Of a stretch of 64,000 nt of DNA, positions 9,723 to 18,872 are shown piece after piece; the stretch's first letter is position 1; every line of letters starts with the position of its first letter. Below the pieces are notes generated by a model, which worked only from the letters and a program-made list of their open reading frames with translations, had not been told where the DNA came from and did not search any database. Position numbers and translations under genes: made by a program. Origin of the DNA: CAVOEB01 sp965249645 (lineage in GTDB: Bacteria > Pseudomonadota > Alphaproteobacteria > UBA828 > JAPUJA01); the NCBI GenBank assembly GCA_965249645.1, contig CBDFML010000008.1, positions 238,057-302,056 on the forward strand, given 5' to 3'.

Positions 9723-10967
9723 CTAAAAATTCTCGCGCAGCCATTGGCCGATTCGGCCAAATTGGCCAGCAGGCGCGTCTGCTTTGCCCAGGGCGCGTCG
9801 GGCATTGTCGTGGGGCTTCTGCGCGGCGAACAGCAGCAGGCCGGCGCAGGTGGAAAAGGCGGGACCGCCGGTCGCTTCGGCGAGGCCCGGCATCTGTGCC
9901 GGGCGGCCGAGGCGGACTTGCTTGTCCAGGATGTCGGCGGCGAGGTCGGCGACCCCTTGGAGCTGGCTCGCTCCTCCGGTCAGCACGACCCGGCGCCCGC
10001 CCAGCCGGTAGACACCGCTGGCGGTCAGCCGGTCACGGACCAGCTCGAAAGTCTCCTCGATGCGCGGGCGGATAATTCCGATCAGTACCGACTTGGCGAC
10101 TTGGCCAGCGCTCTCGGGCGTCTCCTCGCCCAGCGGCGGCACCTCGATCAGCTCGTGCTGGTCGCGCGGGGTCGCGGCCACGCTGCCCAGCAGCGTTTTC
10201 ATTCGTTCGGCGTGCAGCATCGGCGTCGATAGGCCGCGGGCGATGTCGTTGGTGACGTGGGCGCCGCCGACCGGCAGGCTGTCGGCGAACACCAACTCGC
10301 CCTCGGCAAACACCGCGACGGTGGTGGTGCCGCCGCCCATGTCGATGACCGTAACGCCGAGGTCCTTCTCATCGTCGACCAGGCAGGCGAGACCCGAGGC
10401 ATAGGGCGAGAGCACCGGGGCGGCGCTGTCCAGATGGCAGCGCGCGATACAGGTGCGCAGGGTGCGCAACGCTCCGCTTGCAGCCGTGACCAGCAGGATG
10501 CGCGCGCCCAGCCGCTCGCCGTACATGCCGCGCGGGTCGTGGATGCCGCCCTCGCCATCGATGCTGTAGCCGATGGGCAGGGCGTGGATCAGCTCGCGCT
10601 CGTCGGATTCGACGTGAGTTTCCCCCCTGTCGAACACCCGGCGCAGATCGCCGAGTCCGACCTCGTGACCCGAAATCTCGACCTCGGCGCTAAGGATATG
10701 CGAGATCGGTGCGCCGCCGCTTAAGTTGACGCTCACCCGGTCGATATTGTGCCCGGCCATCTGCTCGGCCGCGTGGACCGTCGCGGAGATTGCCGCCTCT
10801 ACGGCCTCCATATCGACCACCCGCCCCACGCGCAGGCCGTGGGAGACCTGGTGGCCGATGCCGATGACGCGCAGGCCGTCTTCGCCCTCGTCGCGCGCGA
10901 TGAAGCAGCACACCTTGGTGGTGCCAACATCGAGCGCCGTAATCAGGTCGCCGCTTCCCAGAGCCAT
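9723..10967 (-). CDS. ftsA: Cell division protein FtsA
   Basis: FtsA is the actin-like ATPase that tethers FtsZ filaments to the inner membrane and recruits the later divisome. The 414 residues have the ASKHA layout: phosphate-1 motif DVGTTKVCCFIA near the N-terminus, the 1C (SHS2) subdomain from about 85, phosphate-2 motif VIDMGGGTTTVAVF and the adenosine segment VVLTGGASQLQG. The C-terminus has the amphipathic end GQWLRENF that serves as the membrane-targeting helix. The ATG at 10967 is preceded by GGAGAA at a somewhat long spacing. It follows ftsQ after 65 bases and precedes ftsZ by 92, the conserved ftsQ-ftsA-ftsZ order. Confidence 0.96.
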   Translation of the reverse strand: MALGSGDLITALDVGTTKVCCFIARDEGEDGLRVIGIGHQVSHGLRVGRVVDMEAVEAAISATVHAAEQMAGHNIDRVSVNLSGGAPISHILSAEVEISGHEVGLGDLRRVFDRGETHVESDERELIHALPIGYSIDGEGGIHDPRGMYGERLGARILLVTAASGALRTLRTCIARCHLDSAAPVLSPYASGLACLVDDEKDLGVTVIDMGGGTTTVAVFAEGELVFADSLPVGGAHVTNDIARGLSTPMLHAERMKTLLGSVAATPRDQHELIEVPPLGEETPESAGQVAKSVLIGIIRPRIEETFELVRDRLTASGVYRLGGRRVVLTGGASQLQGVADLAADILDKQVRLGRPAQMPGLAEATGGPAFSTCAGLLLFAAQKPHDNARRALGKADAPAGQFGRIGQWLRENF

Positions 10968-11032
10968 TGTCGTCTCGTTCTCCGTCCTCGTTGCGTGGCC
11001 GGGCCTCGTTGTCTTGCCCGATCCCTCCCGCC

Positions 11033-11908
11033 TCAGATGCGGGGCCCCAAATCCTCGTCGTCTGCTGTCGCGCCGTCGTCGAGACGGAGCGTCAGCCGGT
11101 CGGCCAGTCGCAGATCAATCACCGCGACGGCACGTTCGAACAGCGCATGCTCGCGCGCCAACGCCGCCAGTCGGCACCAGGCGTCGGCGAGTCCGTCCTC
11201 CGGCAGCTGTGCGGCGACGCCGTTATCGAAATGCAAATCCCAGCGCCGCGCGCCCACGCGCACCGCCGATGCGACCCGAGCGAACAGTGGCGGCTCGGTA
11301 ATGAGCAGCGCGAATAGGGCTGGCGCCACGTCTGGTGCGTCGCCACCCACGATGAGCGGCAGGGCGACATGGCGGTCGAGCCCGTCGGCTCCGATCACGA
11401 CGCCGTCGCGGTCGACCAACACGGTCCGCCCGTCATGCTGCCAGCGCGCCATCGGCTGGCGTTCGACCAAGTGAACCCGGATAGTGTCGGGCAGCTGGCG
11501 TTGCACTGTCGCGGTCCGCACCCAGCCCAGCGCCTCGAGCCGCTGCTTGGCCGCCTTGGGGTCGAATTCCATCATGGCCTGGCCCCGCTCCACCCCGAGG
11601 GCGGCGAGCACGGCCTGGGCTGGGGTCTCGTGGCGGCCCAAACTGACCACGTCCTGGATGGTGTAGCCGGCCTCGGCGCTGAGGCTGGTCGCAGTGTCCT
11701 GCAAATGTTCGAGCCCCCAGCCGATATGTCCGGTACGCCAGGCATAGACGGGGGCACCGATCAACGGAACGACGAGGACGAGCGCCAGCGTCGCGCGCCG
11801 GGTCGTGCGCGACCATCGGCGGGGGGTGCGCCGGCCGGCAGACTGGCGCCGCTTCGGAGCGTTGGGCGTCGCCGTGCCGACACGGAGGCGGGGGATCAGG
11901 CGTCGCAT
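11033..11908 (-). CDS. ftsQ: Cell division protein FtsQ
   Basis: FtsQ is a bitopic inner-membrane protein that links early and late divisome proteins (FtsB/FtsL, FtsW/FtsI). Of 291 residues, the first 35-40 are a basic cytoplasmic tail with many Arg residues. One membrane segment follows (ATLALVLVVPLIGAPVYAW), then a POTRA domain (about 80-160, with the VERGQAMMEFDPKAAKQRLEALGWV pattern characteristic of FtsQ) and the beta domain. The start overlaps the end of ddl by 13 bases, so translation is likely coupled. Low sequence conservation is normal for FtsQ; position, topology and the POTRA motif make the call safe. Confidence 0.92.
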   Translation of the reverse strand: MRRLIPRLRVGTATPNAPKRRQSAGRRTPRRWSRTTRRATLALVLVVPLIGAPVYAWRTGHIGWGLEHLQDTATSLSAEAGYTIQDVVSLGRHETPAQAVLAALGVERGQAMMEFDPKAAKQRLEALGWVRTATVQRQLPDTIRVHLVERQPMARWQHDGRTVLVDRDGVVIGADGLDRHVALPLIVGGDAPDVAPALFALLITEPPLFARVASAVRVGARRWDLHFDNGVAAQLPEDGLADAWCRLAALAREHALFERAVAVIDLRLADRLTLRLDDGATADDEDLGPRI

Positions 11909-12810
11909 CGGGCATCCTCCACCATCCAGCTGACCAGCTCGCCGAACCCGATCCCGGCGTGGGCGGCGATCTCGGGGACCAGCGAAAGCGGTGTCAGGCC
12001 AGGCTGGGTGTTGATTTCAAGCAGGTAGAACTCGCCGGGCGAGCGGTCGGTGTCGTCGTAGCGTAAATCAGCCCGGGTGACGCCCCGGCAGTCGAGGCTG
12101 CGGTGGGCGCGCAGCGCGTAATCGAGGGCCTGCCGGTAGGCGGATTCCGGGATCGGCGCGGGCATCAGATGCTCGGCCTTGCCGTCGGTGTATTTCGCCT
12201 CGTAGTCGTAGAACTCGTTGCGCGGCCGGATCTCAATGGCGCCGAGCACCGAATCGCCCATCACGGCAACCTGGATTTCGCGGCCCGGAATGTAGCGCTC
12301 GACCAGCACGTCCTCGCCGAAGTTCCACTCGTCGTCCGTGAGCATCGCCAGGTTGTCGCCCGCATGGATGATGCGCACGCCGACACTGGAGCCCTCGTTA
12401 AGCGGCTTGATGACGAAAGGTGGCTCGAAGGGCGGCGCCTCGCCGAGCGCTGCGCGGCTCATGATCGCACCCTCCGGGCAGGGCAGGCCGACGGCGAGAA
12501 AGACCTCGATTGCCGCGGGCTTGTGCATGGCAAGCGCCGAGGCGCGCACACCCGAATGGGTATAGGGAATTTCCAGAATCTCGAGCAGGCCCTGCATGCA
12601 CCCGTCTTCGCCGAACCGGCCGTGCAGCGCGTTAAACGCCACGTCGGGCGCGGTCTCGGCTAGCACCTGAGCGATGTCGCGCCCGACATCGATGAGCGAG
12701 ATTCGATAGCCGCGCGCTTCCAGTGCGTCGGCGACAGCGGCGCCGCTCACGAGGGAAACCTCCCGCTCGGCCGACCAGCCGCCCATCAGGATCGCGACGT
12801 GCTTGGTCAT
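11896..12810 (-). CDS. ddl: D-alanine--D-alanine ligase
   Basis: Ddl joins two D-alanines using ATP, supplying the dipeptide that MurF adds to the peptidoglycan precursor. The 304-residue DdlB-type protein is an ATP-grasp enzyme: the N-terminal MGGWSAEREVSLVSG loop, NALHGRFGEDGCMQGLLEILEIPYT, the grasp lysines in PFVIKPLNEGSSVGV, and the metal-binding end FYLLEINTQPGLTPLSLVPEIAAHAG. Its start overlaps the murB stop as ATGA, and its end overlaps ftsQ. Placement between murB and ftsQ is standard for the cluster. Confidence 0.96.
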   Translation of the reverse strand: MTKHVAILMGGWSAEREVSLVSGAAVADALEARGYRISLIDVGRDIAQVLAETAPDVAFNALHGRFGEDGCMQGLLEILEIPYTHSGVRASALAMHKPAAIEVFLAVGLPCPEGAIMSRAALGEAPPFEPPFVIKPLNEGSSVGVRIIHAGDNLAMLTDDEWNFGEDVLVERYIPGREIQVAVMGDSVLGAIEIRPRNEFYDYEAKYTDGKAEHLMPAPIPESAYRQALDYALRAHRSLDCRGVTRADLRYDDTDRSPGEFYLLEINTQPGLTPLSLVPEIAAHAGIGFGELVSWMVEDARCDA

Positions 12811-13751
12811 GCCGCATCTCCTTTGGCGTCGTCGAGCGGCTCCCCGATTCGTCGGATTTCCCAGTCGAGGGTCACGTCGGTCGCTTCAGCGACACGTCGG
12901 CGTACCTCTTCGCCCAGCGCTTCGATCTCGGCGGCGCTGGCGGCGCCCGTATTGATCAGGAAGTTACAGTGTTTCTCCGAGATCATGGCGTCGCCCCGGC
13001 GCAGGCCCCGGCAGCCGGCGCGGTCAATCAGCTCCCAGGCCTTTTGGCCGGGTGGGTTGACGAAGGTGCTGCCGCCGGTGCGTCCGCGCGCGGGCTGGTG
13101 GAGTTCGCGATCCGCCGCAATCTCGGCCATGCGCTCGGCGATCTCCTCGCGGGTGCCAATCTGGCCTTCGAACAGGGCGCTGATGAAAATCGAACCGCTG
13201 GGGACGTCGCAATGGCGATAGGCGAACCCCAGCTCGCCTGGCCCCAGCCGATGCAGACTGCCTTGCGGGTCGAGCACTCGTGCCTCGCGGACGATGTCGC
13301 ACATTTCACCGCCGTAGGCGCCGGCGTTCATGCGCAACGCACCGCCGATGGTGCCCGGGACGCCCGAGAGAAATTCAAGCCCCGTGACGCCGTGATCGCG
13401 ACAGGTCAGCGCCACGGAGAGATCGAGCGCGCCGGCGCCGGCCTGGACGCAGGTGCCGTCGACCTCGATTTGTGCGAAGGCGCGGCCGAGCCGGATGACG
13501 ATGCCCGGAATGCCGCCGTCGCGGACCAGCAGGTTGGAGCCCACGCCAAGCACGGTGAGCGGAACGCCTTGAGGGCGGTGGGTGAGGAAGCTGCGCAAGT
13601 CGTTGATATCGGCCGGCTTGAAGAGCACCTCGGCAGCGCCACCGGTCTTGAACCAGGTGTGCCGGCCGATCGGTGCATCGGCGCTCAATCGCCCGCGCAC
13701 GGTGGGCATCTGGTCGATGAGGTGAGGCGAGGCAACCATCTGAGGCATCAT
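12807..13751 (-). CDS. murB: UDP-N-acetylenolpyruvoylglucosamine reductase MurB
   Basis: MurB is the FAD- and NADPH-dependent enzyme that reduces UDP-GlcNAc-enolpyruvate to UDP-MurNAc. The ATG at 13751, overlapping the murC stop as ATGA and preceded by GGAGAG, gives 314 residues; the longer frame to 13823 runs into murC and is not used. The FAD-binding PCMH part carries TWFKTGG, GVGSNLLVRDGG and FLSGVPGTIGGALRMNAGAYG. The C-terminal part has GGSTFVNPPGQKAWELID with the catalytic Ser region, and KHCNFLINTGAASAAEIEAL. It is the short type II form seen in alphaproteobacteria. Confidence 0.95.
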   Translation of the reverse strand: MMPQMVASPHLIDQMPTVRGRLSADAPIGRHTWFKTGGAAEVLFKPADINDLRSFLTHRPQGVPLTVLGVGSNLLVRDGGIPGIVIRLGRAFAQIEVDGTCVQAGAGALDLSVALTCRDHGVTGLEFLSGVPGTIGGALRMNAGAYGGEMCDIVREARVLDPQGSLHRLGPGELGFAYRHCDVPSGSIFISALFEGQIGTREEIAERMAEIAADRELHQPARGRTGGSTFVNPPGQKAWELIDRAGCRGLRRGDAMISEKHCNFLINTGAASAAEIEALGEEVRRRVAEATDVTLDWEIRRIGEPLDDAKGDAA

Positions 13752-15187
13752 CGACCGCTCTCCGTGCGTGCCCTCGCGCCGTCGTCGAGCGCATCGAGTT
13801 CGGCTGGGAGCGCGTGTGCCCACTGGGTTACGCTGCCCGCGCCAAGGCAGACGACGAGGTCGCCCGAGCGGGCCAGCCCTTGCACCAGCGGCGCGAGGTG
13901 GGCGGGGGAGTCGAGGGTCTCGACATGGCGATGCCCCCGGGCCTGCAGCCCGGCGACAAGATGGTCCCGGTCAATGCCCTCGATCGGGGCTTCGCCGGCG
14001 GCGTGAACGTTGGCGACGATCACCGTGTCGGCATCGTTGAAGCAGCTGCAGAATTCTTCGAACAGGTCGCGCAAACGGCTGTAGCGGTGTGGCTGGACGA
14101 CTGCGAGAATCCGCCCGCTCGAAGCGCTCCGCGCGGCGCGCAGCACCGCTTCGACCTCGACCGGGTGGTGAGCATAATCATCGATCACCACGATGCCCCG
14201 GCTTTCGCCTGTCTTGGTAAAGCGCCGCTTGACGCCCTTGAAGCCGCGCAGGGCGCGTCGCGCGACCTCGTCGGGGATGCCCATCTCGCGGGCAACGACC
14301 AGGGCGGCGAGCGAATTCTGCACGTTGTGCGCGCCGATCATCGGCAGGCGCATGTCCATCAGGGTCCGATTTTTGCCCTGTCCTCGGTCGGTGACATCGA
14401 AGTTGAACACCGAGCCACCCGAATCGAAGCGCAAGTCGGTGGCGCGGAATTCGGCCTGGGGACTCAAGCCGTAAGTTACGACCCGGCGGTCGGTGATCCG
14501 ACCGATCATGGCCTGGACCTCCGGATGGTCGATGCACAGCGCCGCGAAGCCGTAGAAGGGAATGTTCTCGACGAAGGTCTGGAAGGCGCCGCGCAGCGCG
14601 TCGAAGCTGCCGTAGAAGTCCATATGCTCGGGATCGATATTGGTCACCACCGCGACCGTCGCGGGCAACTTGACGAAGGTGCCGTCGGATTCGTCCGCCT
14701 CGACCACCATCCACTCGCCGGCGCCCAGCCGGGCGTTGGTGCCGTACGCATTGATGATGCCGCCGTTGATCACCGTCGGGTCGTAGCGTCCGGCGTCGAG
14801 CATGGCGGCGATGATCGAGGTGGTCGTGGTTTTGCCGTGAGTGCCGCCCACGGCGATCGCCCATTTCAACCGCATCAGCTCGGCCAGCATCTCGGCGCGA
14901 CGCACGATGGGAATTAGCTGCCGGCGGGCGGCGTCGACCTCGGGGTTGTTCGTGTCGACGGCCGAGGATACTACGACGACCTCGGCTTCGCCCAGGTTGG
15001 CCGCGTCGTGACCGATCGCGATGGCCACGCCCAGGCCGCGCAGGCGCCCGACATTGGCGTTTTCTGCAAGATCGCTGCCCTGAACCGAATAGCCCAGGTT
15101 GTGCATGACCTCGGCAATCCCGCTCATGCCGATACCGCCGATGCCGACGAAGTGAATCGTGCCGATCGTGAGGGGCATCATCTTCAT
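13748..15187 (-). CDS. murC: UDP-N-acetylmuramate--L-alanine ligase MurC
   Basis: MurC adds the first amino acid (L-Ala) to UDP-MurNAc in the cytoplasm. The start is ATG at 15187, in an ATGA overlap with murG and behind GGAGAA, giving 479 residues; the longer open frame to 15307 overlaps murG and is discounted. The three Mur-ligase domains are visible: an N-terminal Rossmann part with HFVGIGGIGMSGIAEVM, the ATP-binding P-loop GTHGKTTTTS, and a C-terminal domain with VIDDYAHHPVEVEAVLRAAR. Adjacent to murG and murB as in other dcw clusters. Confidence 0.96.
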   Translation of the reverse strand: MKMMPLTIGTIHFVGIGGIGMSGIAEVMHNLGYSVQGSDLAENANVGRLRGLGVAIAIGHDAANLGEAEVVVVSSAVDTNNPEVDAARRQLIPIVRRAEMLAELMRLKWAIAVGGTHGKTTTTSIIAAMLDAGRYDPTVINGGIINAYGTNARLGAGEWMVVEADESDGTFVKLPATVAVVTNIDPEHMDFYGSFDALRGAFQTFVENIPFYGFAALCIDHPEVQAMIGRITDRRVVTYGLSPQAEFRATDLRFDSGGSVFNFDVTDRGQGKNRTLMDMRLPMIGAHNVQNSLAALVVAREMGIPDEVARRALRGFKGVKRRFTKTGESRGIVVIDDYAHHPVEVEAVLRAARSASSGRILAVVQPHRYSRLRDLFEEFCSCFNDADTVIVANVHAAGEAPIEGIDRDHLVAGLQARGHRHVETLDSPAHLAPLVQGLARSGDLVVCLGAGSVTQWAHALPAELDALDDGARARTESGR

Positions 15188-16335
15188 GCCGCGTTCTCCG
15201 ATGCGGGGGATGCGCCAGGCGCCTCCTTGCGGAGGCGGTGGCCGTCGGTCATGGCATCCTCGACTAGGTTGGCGAGGTCGCGAGCGGCGTTGGGCCGGGC
15301 GAAGCACCTCGCCGCGACCGCCGTGGCGGCCAGTGTTTCCGGGGCGGCCAGCAGTGTTGCGATGCGCTCGCGCAAGGGCCTAGCCTCGAATTCGTACTGT
15401 TCGAACAGCCAGCCCGCGTTGGCGTCGGCAACAGCCCGGGCGTTCGCCGTCTGATGATCGTCGGCGGCGAACGGGTAAGGCACCAGGATCGCGGGGCGTC
15501 CCGCGACAGCGATTTCGGCGACGCTTGACGCACCGGCCCGCGCGATCACCAGATGGGCGCGGCCCAACTCACCTGCGACATCGTCGAAAAACTCGGCCAG
15601 GGTGGCGTCGATCCGGGCTCCGACGTAGCGGGCCCGCACGCTCTCGAGATCTTCAGCCCGGCATTGCTGAACCACCCGCAGGCGCGCACGCATTGCATCG
15701 GGAAGCTCCGAGAGAGCCTCGGGCAGGACGGTGCTGAAGCTTCGCGCGCCCTGGCTGCCGCCCACGGCAAATAGGGTCACCGGCCCGGTCCCGCCCGGCG
15801 GTTCATAGGGCTGATCCGCGAGGGCAAGGATAGCCAGGCGTACGGGATTGCCCGTCTGAACGATGCGGGCATGGGTCGCTGCCTCGATGCGCGAGGTGTG
15901 GGGAAACGAGGTTGCTACCACGGTGACCCGTCGTGCGACGAAGCGGTTCGCCCGACCCAGCACGGCATTCTGCTCGTGGACCAGGCACGGGATGCGCAGA
16001 CGGGTGGCCGCAATCATCGTCGGAAGCGATGGATAGCCGCCGAACCCCACGACGGCCGCGGGCCGTAACCGGCGGAGCAGAACGGCCGCCTCAAGGGTGC
16101 CCAATGCGGTGGCTGCAACGCTGGCCAGGCGCTGATCGAGACCCTGGCGGCGGGGCGAGCCGGAGCGCACCTCGTGGATCTCGATGCCGTCGAAACCCTC
16201 GCGGTGACGCCCGCCGCGGCGGTCGGTGACCAGCGCGAGACGCAGGCCGCGGGTGGCCAGTTCGGTGGCGAGCGCCTGAGCCGGAAAGACGTGACCGCCG
16301 GTGCCGCCGGCGGCAAGTACGATCGGGCGGCTCAT
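15184..16335 (-). CDS. murG: Lipid II synthase MurG (GlcNAc transferase)
   Basis: MurG is the membrane-associated GT28 glycosyltransferase that adds GlcNAc to lipid I, making lipid II. The ATG at 16335 overlaps the ftsW stop (ATGA) and gives 383 residues; the frame continues upstream into ftsW and is not coding there. The N-terminal G-loop is LAAGGTGGHVFPAQALA (GGTGGH at 10-15). LVHEQNAVLGRANR and the second G-loop FAVGGSQGARSFS are present, and the donor-binding RAGASSVAEIAVAGRPAILVPYPFAADDHQ lies in the C-terminal half. These match the family closely. Confidence 0.96.
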   Translation of the reverse strand: MSRPIVLAAGGTGGHVFPAQALATELATRGLRLALVTDRRGGRHREGFDGIEIHEVRSGSPRRQGLDQRLASVAATALGTLEAAVLLRRLRPAAVVGFGGYPSLPTMIAATRLRIPCLVHEQNAVLGRANRFVARRVTVVATSFPHTSRIEAATHARIVQTGNPVRLAILALADQPYEPPGGTGPVTLFAVGGSQGARSFSTVLPEALSELPDAMRARLRVVQQCRAEDLESVRARYVGARIDATLAEFFDDVAGELGRAHLVIARAGASSVAEIAVAGRPAILVPYPFAADDHQTANARAVADANAGWLFEQYEFEARPLRERIATLLAAPETLAATAVAARCFARPNAARDLANLVEDAMTDGHRLRKEAPGASPASENAA

Positions 16336-17456
16336 CGGTCGCCCCCTTCGCCCGGGCGGCGACGGGTCAGCGCCAGAACCATGCCCATGCCGAGCGCCAC
16401 GGCCAGCAATGAGGAGCCGCCGTAACTGACGAAGGGCAGGGTCATGCCCTTGGCGGGCAGCAGGTTGAGGGTGACACCCATGTTGATCAGCGCCTGCAAG
16501 CCGAACTGGGCGAGAATGCCGGAGACCGCGAGCAGCACGAACAGGTTGGTTTCGGCCAGGACCCGGGTCAGGCCGCGCAGCACGATGAAGCCGAACAGCC
16601 CGACCACGAAGAGGCATAGGAACAGGCCGAACTCCTCACCGGCAACGGCAAAGATGAAGTCGGTATGGGCGTCGGGCAGGATCTCCTTGACCACGCCATC
16701 GCCCGGACCAACCCCGATCAGCCCGCCGTGGTTGAAGGCGTCGATCGAGCGGTCGATCTGGTAGCTGTCGCCGACGCTGGGATCGAGAAAGCGGTCGATC
16801 CGGCTCGCCACGTGGGGCATGGCGACATAGGCGAGCACCGCGGCCCCGACGCCCAGGCCGAGGATCAGCGCCACCCAGGCCAGGGACAGCCCGGCCAGGA
16901 AGAACTGCATCAACCACACGACCGTGACGGTCATCGCCATACCGAAATCCGGCTGCAGGGCAATCAGCCCGACGACCAGCACGAACAGACTGATGGCCAC
17001 CGCGTTGCCGGGAAAGCCCTCGTGTTTGCGTTGCTCGGAAAACATCCAGGCAACTACGACGGCGAAGGCCGGTTTAACGAATTCCGAGGGCTGCAGGGAC
17101 AGGCCACCCAGTGCGATCCAGCGAGTCGCGCCTTTGATTTCCGTGCCCGCGATCAGAGTGACGGCGAGTAGCAGCATACTGAACAGGAAGCCGACGGCGG
17201 CGAGCCGGCGCACGCCCAGCGGGGAGAGCAACGAGACCCCGATCATCAAGGCCAGCGCCAAGGGCATGAACAGCAGCTGATGGCGCACGAAATGGAAGGA
17301 TTCGAGGCCGATCCGCTCGGCGACGGCAGGGCTCGCCGCAAGCGTCAGCACCGCGCCGACCAGGATCAGCAGGGTCAACGCAAGCAGGGTCCAGCGGTCG
17401 ACGGTCCACCACCAGACGCTGAGCACACTGCGATCGTCGCGGCCGAAGCTGCTCAT
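16332..17456 (-). CDS. ftsW: Peptidoglycan glycosyltransferase FtsW (SEDS family)
   Basis: FtsW polymerises lipid II at the division site together with FtsI. The 374-residue integral membrane protein has about ten hydrophobic segments. SEDS landmarks are GATRWIALGGLSLQPSEFVKP, and near the end FGLQALINMGVTLNLLPAKGMTLPFVSYGGSSL, including the conserved PFVSYGGSS signature. The start overlaps murD by 4 bases and the stop overlaps murG by 4 bases. The gene is intact and at its normal place between murD and murG. Confidence 0.95.
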   Translation of the reverse strand: MSSFGRDDRSVLSVWWWTVDRWTLLALTLLILVGAVLTLAASPAVAERIGLESFHFVRHQLLFMPLALALMIGVSLLSPLGVRRLAAVGFLFSMLLLAVTLIAGTEIKGATRWIALGGLSLQPSEFVKPAFAVVVAWMFSEQRKHEGFPGNAVAISLFVLVVGLIALQPDFGMAMTVTVVWLMQFFLAGLSLAWVALILGLGVGAAVLAYVAMPHVASRIDRFLDPSVGDSYQIDRSIDAFNHGGLIGVGPGDGVVKEILPDAHTDFIFAVAGEEFGLFLCLFVVGLFGFIVLRGLTRVLAETNLFVLLAVSGILAQFGLQALINMGVTLNLLPAKGMTLPFVSYGGSSLLAVALGMGMVLALTRRRPGEGGDR

Positions 17457-18868
17457 GACGCGATTCTTCCATGGTCTGCCGGTGCCGGATCGGCGTCGCC
17501 GCGGGCGAGGGCGTTCACGGCGTCGCGGAAGGCGTCGCCACGCGCTTCAAAATCGGGCCATTGGTCGAACGAGGCACAGGCTGGCGAAAGCAGCACGACG
17601 CCGCGGTTTCCGGGATTGGCTGCCGCGGCGGCTGCGGCGTCGCGCACTGCGGTGAGGAGATCGCCCGAGCGGGTGACGGCAACCCGGCCCTTCAGCGTTC
17701 TCGCGAAGTCGTCAGCGGCCTCGCCGATCAGGAAAGCGTGGGCGATGCGCGAGACGTAGGGTTCCAGCGACTCGATGCCGCCGGCTTTCGGGCGCCCGCC
17801 GGCAATCCAGTAAATATTGTCGAAGCAGGCAAGCGCCTGGGCGGTGGCCTCGGCATTGGTCGCCTTGCTGTCGTTGATGAAGGGGATGCCATTGATAGAT
17901 GCGACCGGCTCCATGCGGTGGGCAAGTCCCGGAAAGCTGATTATGGCACCGCCGGCGACTGCGCTGGGTACACCAAGGGCACGTGCTGCGGCGAACGCGC
18001 AGGCGGCGTTCTGCCAGTTGTGCACGCCGCGCAGACCCTGGGCGAGTCGCAGGTCGACCACCGGCCAGGCATCGTCGCCGATCACCTCGCGCAGGACGCT
18101 GCCCTCGACGCAGACGCCGTCGCCGGGCGTCAGCTTGAGCGAGACGGGCACGAGGCGACGCCCGCCTTCGGCGTCGAGTGCCTTATAGGTCTCGAAGGAG
18201 GGTTCGTCGTCGATGCCGAGCACGGCAACGCCGTCGGCGCGGCGGAAAATTTTGCGCTTGGCGGTGACATAACCGGCTATATCGCCGTGGCGGTCGAGAT
18301 GGTCCGGGCTGATGTTCAGCCAGACCGCGATGTCGGGTGCGAACCGAACGGTAAGGTCGAGTTGATAGGACGACAGCTCGAGCACATAGACGCCGTCGGC
18401 TCCGAGCGGCTCGAGATCGAGTGCCGGCCGGCCCAGATTGCCGCCAATCTCGACCCGTCGTCCGTCACGTCCCAGCATGTGGCCGATCAAGGCGGCGGTG
18501 GTCGACTTGCCGTTGGTTCCGGTGACCGCGACGATGCGGGCCTCGCTGCGGCTGCGGGCGAGCAACTCGATATCGCCGACGATCTCGATGCCCGCGGCCA
18601 CGGCCCGGGCGACCGCGGGGTGGGGGGCCGGGTGCGTGAACGGCACACCGGGGCTGGGCACCAGGGCGGCGATCCGGTTCCAATCGAGCGATGCCGGGTC
18701 GGCGAGCGGAATCCCCGCGGCGCCGGCGGTCTCGCGCCGGATGGCATCGTCGTCCCAGGCGTGAACCCGCGCACCCCCCGCGTCGAGGGCCAGTGCGGTG
18801 GCCAGGCCGCTGCGGCCCAGCCCGAGGATGGCGACATCCCGATCGGCAAATGCGGTGACGACAATCAT
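17453..18868 (-). CDS. murD: UDP-N-acetylmuramoylalanine--D-glutamate ligase MurD
   Basis: MurD adds D-Glu to UDP-MurNAc-L-Ala. The 471-residue protein starts MIVVTAFADRDVAILGLGRSG, with a Rossmann-type nucleotide loop. The ATP-binding P-loop is AVTGTNGKSTTAALIGHML, followed by GNLGRPALDL and ELSSYQLD. LNISPDHLDRHG and the C-terminal INDSKATNAEATAQAL complete the family pattern. It begins 4 bases after the mraY stop and ends in an ATGA overlap with ftsW. Confidence 0.96.
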   Translation of the reverse strand: MIVVTAFADRDVAILGLGRSGLATALALDAGGARVHAWDDDAIRRETAGAAGIPLADPASLDWNRIAALVPSPGVPFTHPAPHPAVARAVAAGIEIVGDIELLARSRSEARIVAVTGTNGKSTTAALIGHMLGRDGRRVEIGGNLGRPALDLEPLGADGVYVLELSSYQLDLTVRFAPDIAVWLNISPDHLDRHGDIAGYVTAKRKIFRRADGVAVLGIDDEPSFETYKALDAEGGRRLVPVSLKLTPGDGVCVEGSVLREVIGDDAWPVVDLRLAQGLRGVHNWQNAACAFAAARALGVPSAVAGGAIISFPGLAHRMEPVASINGIPFINDSKATNAEATAQALACFDNIYWIAGGRPKAGGIESLEPYVSRIAHAFLIGEAADDFARTLKGRVAVTRSGDLLTAVRDAAAAAAANPGNRGVVLLSPACASFDQWPDFEARGDAFRDAVNALARGDADPAPADHGRIAS

Positions 18869-18872
18869 CGGC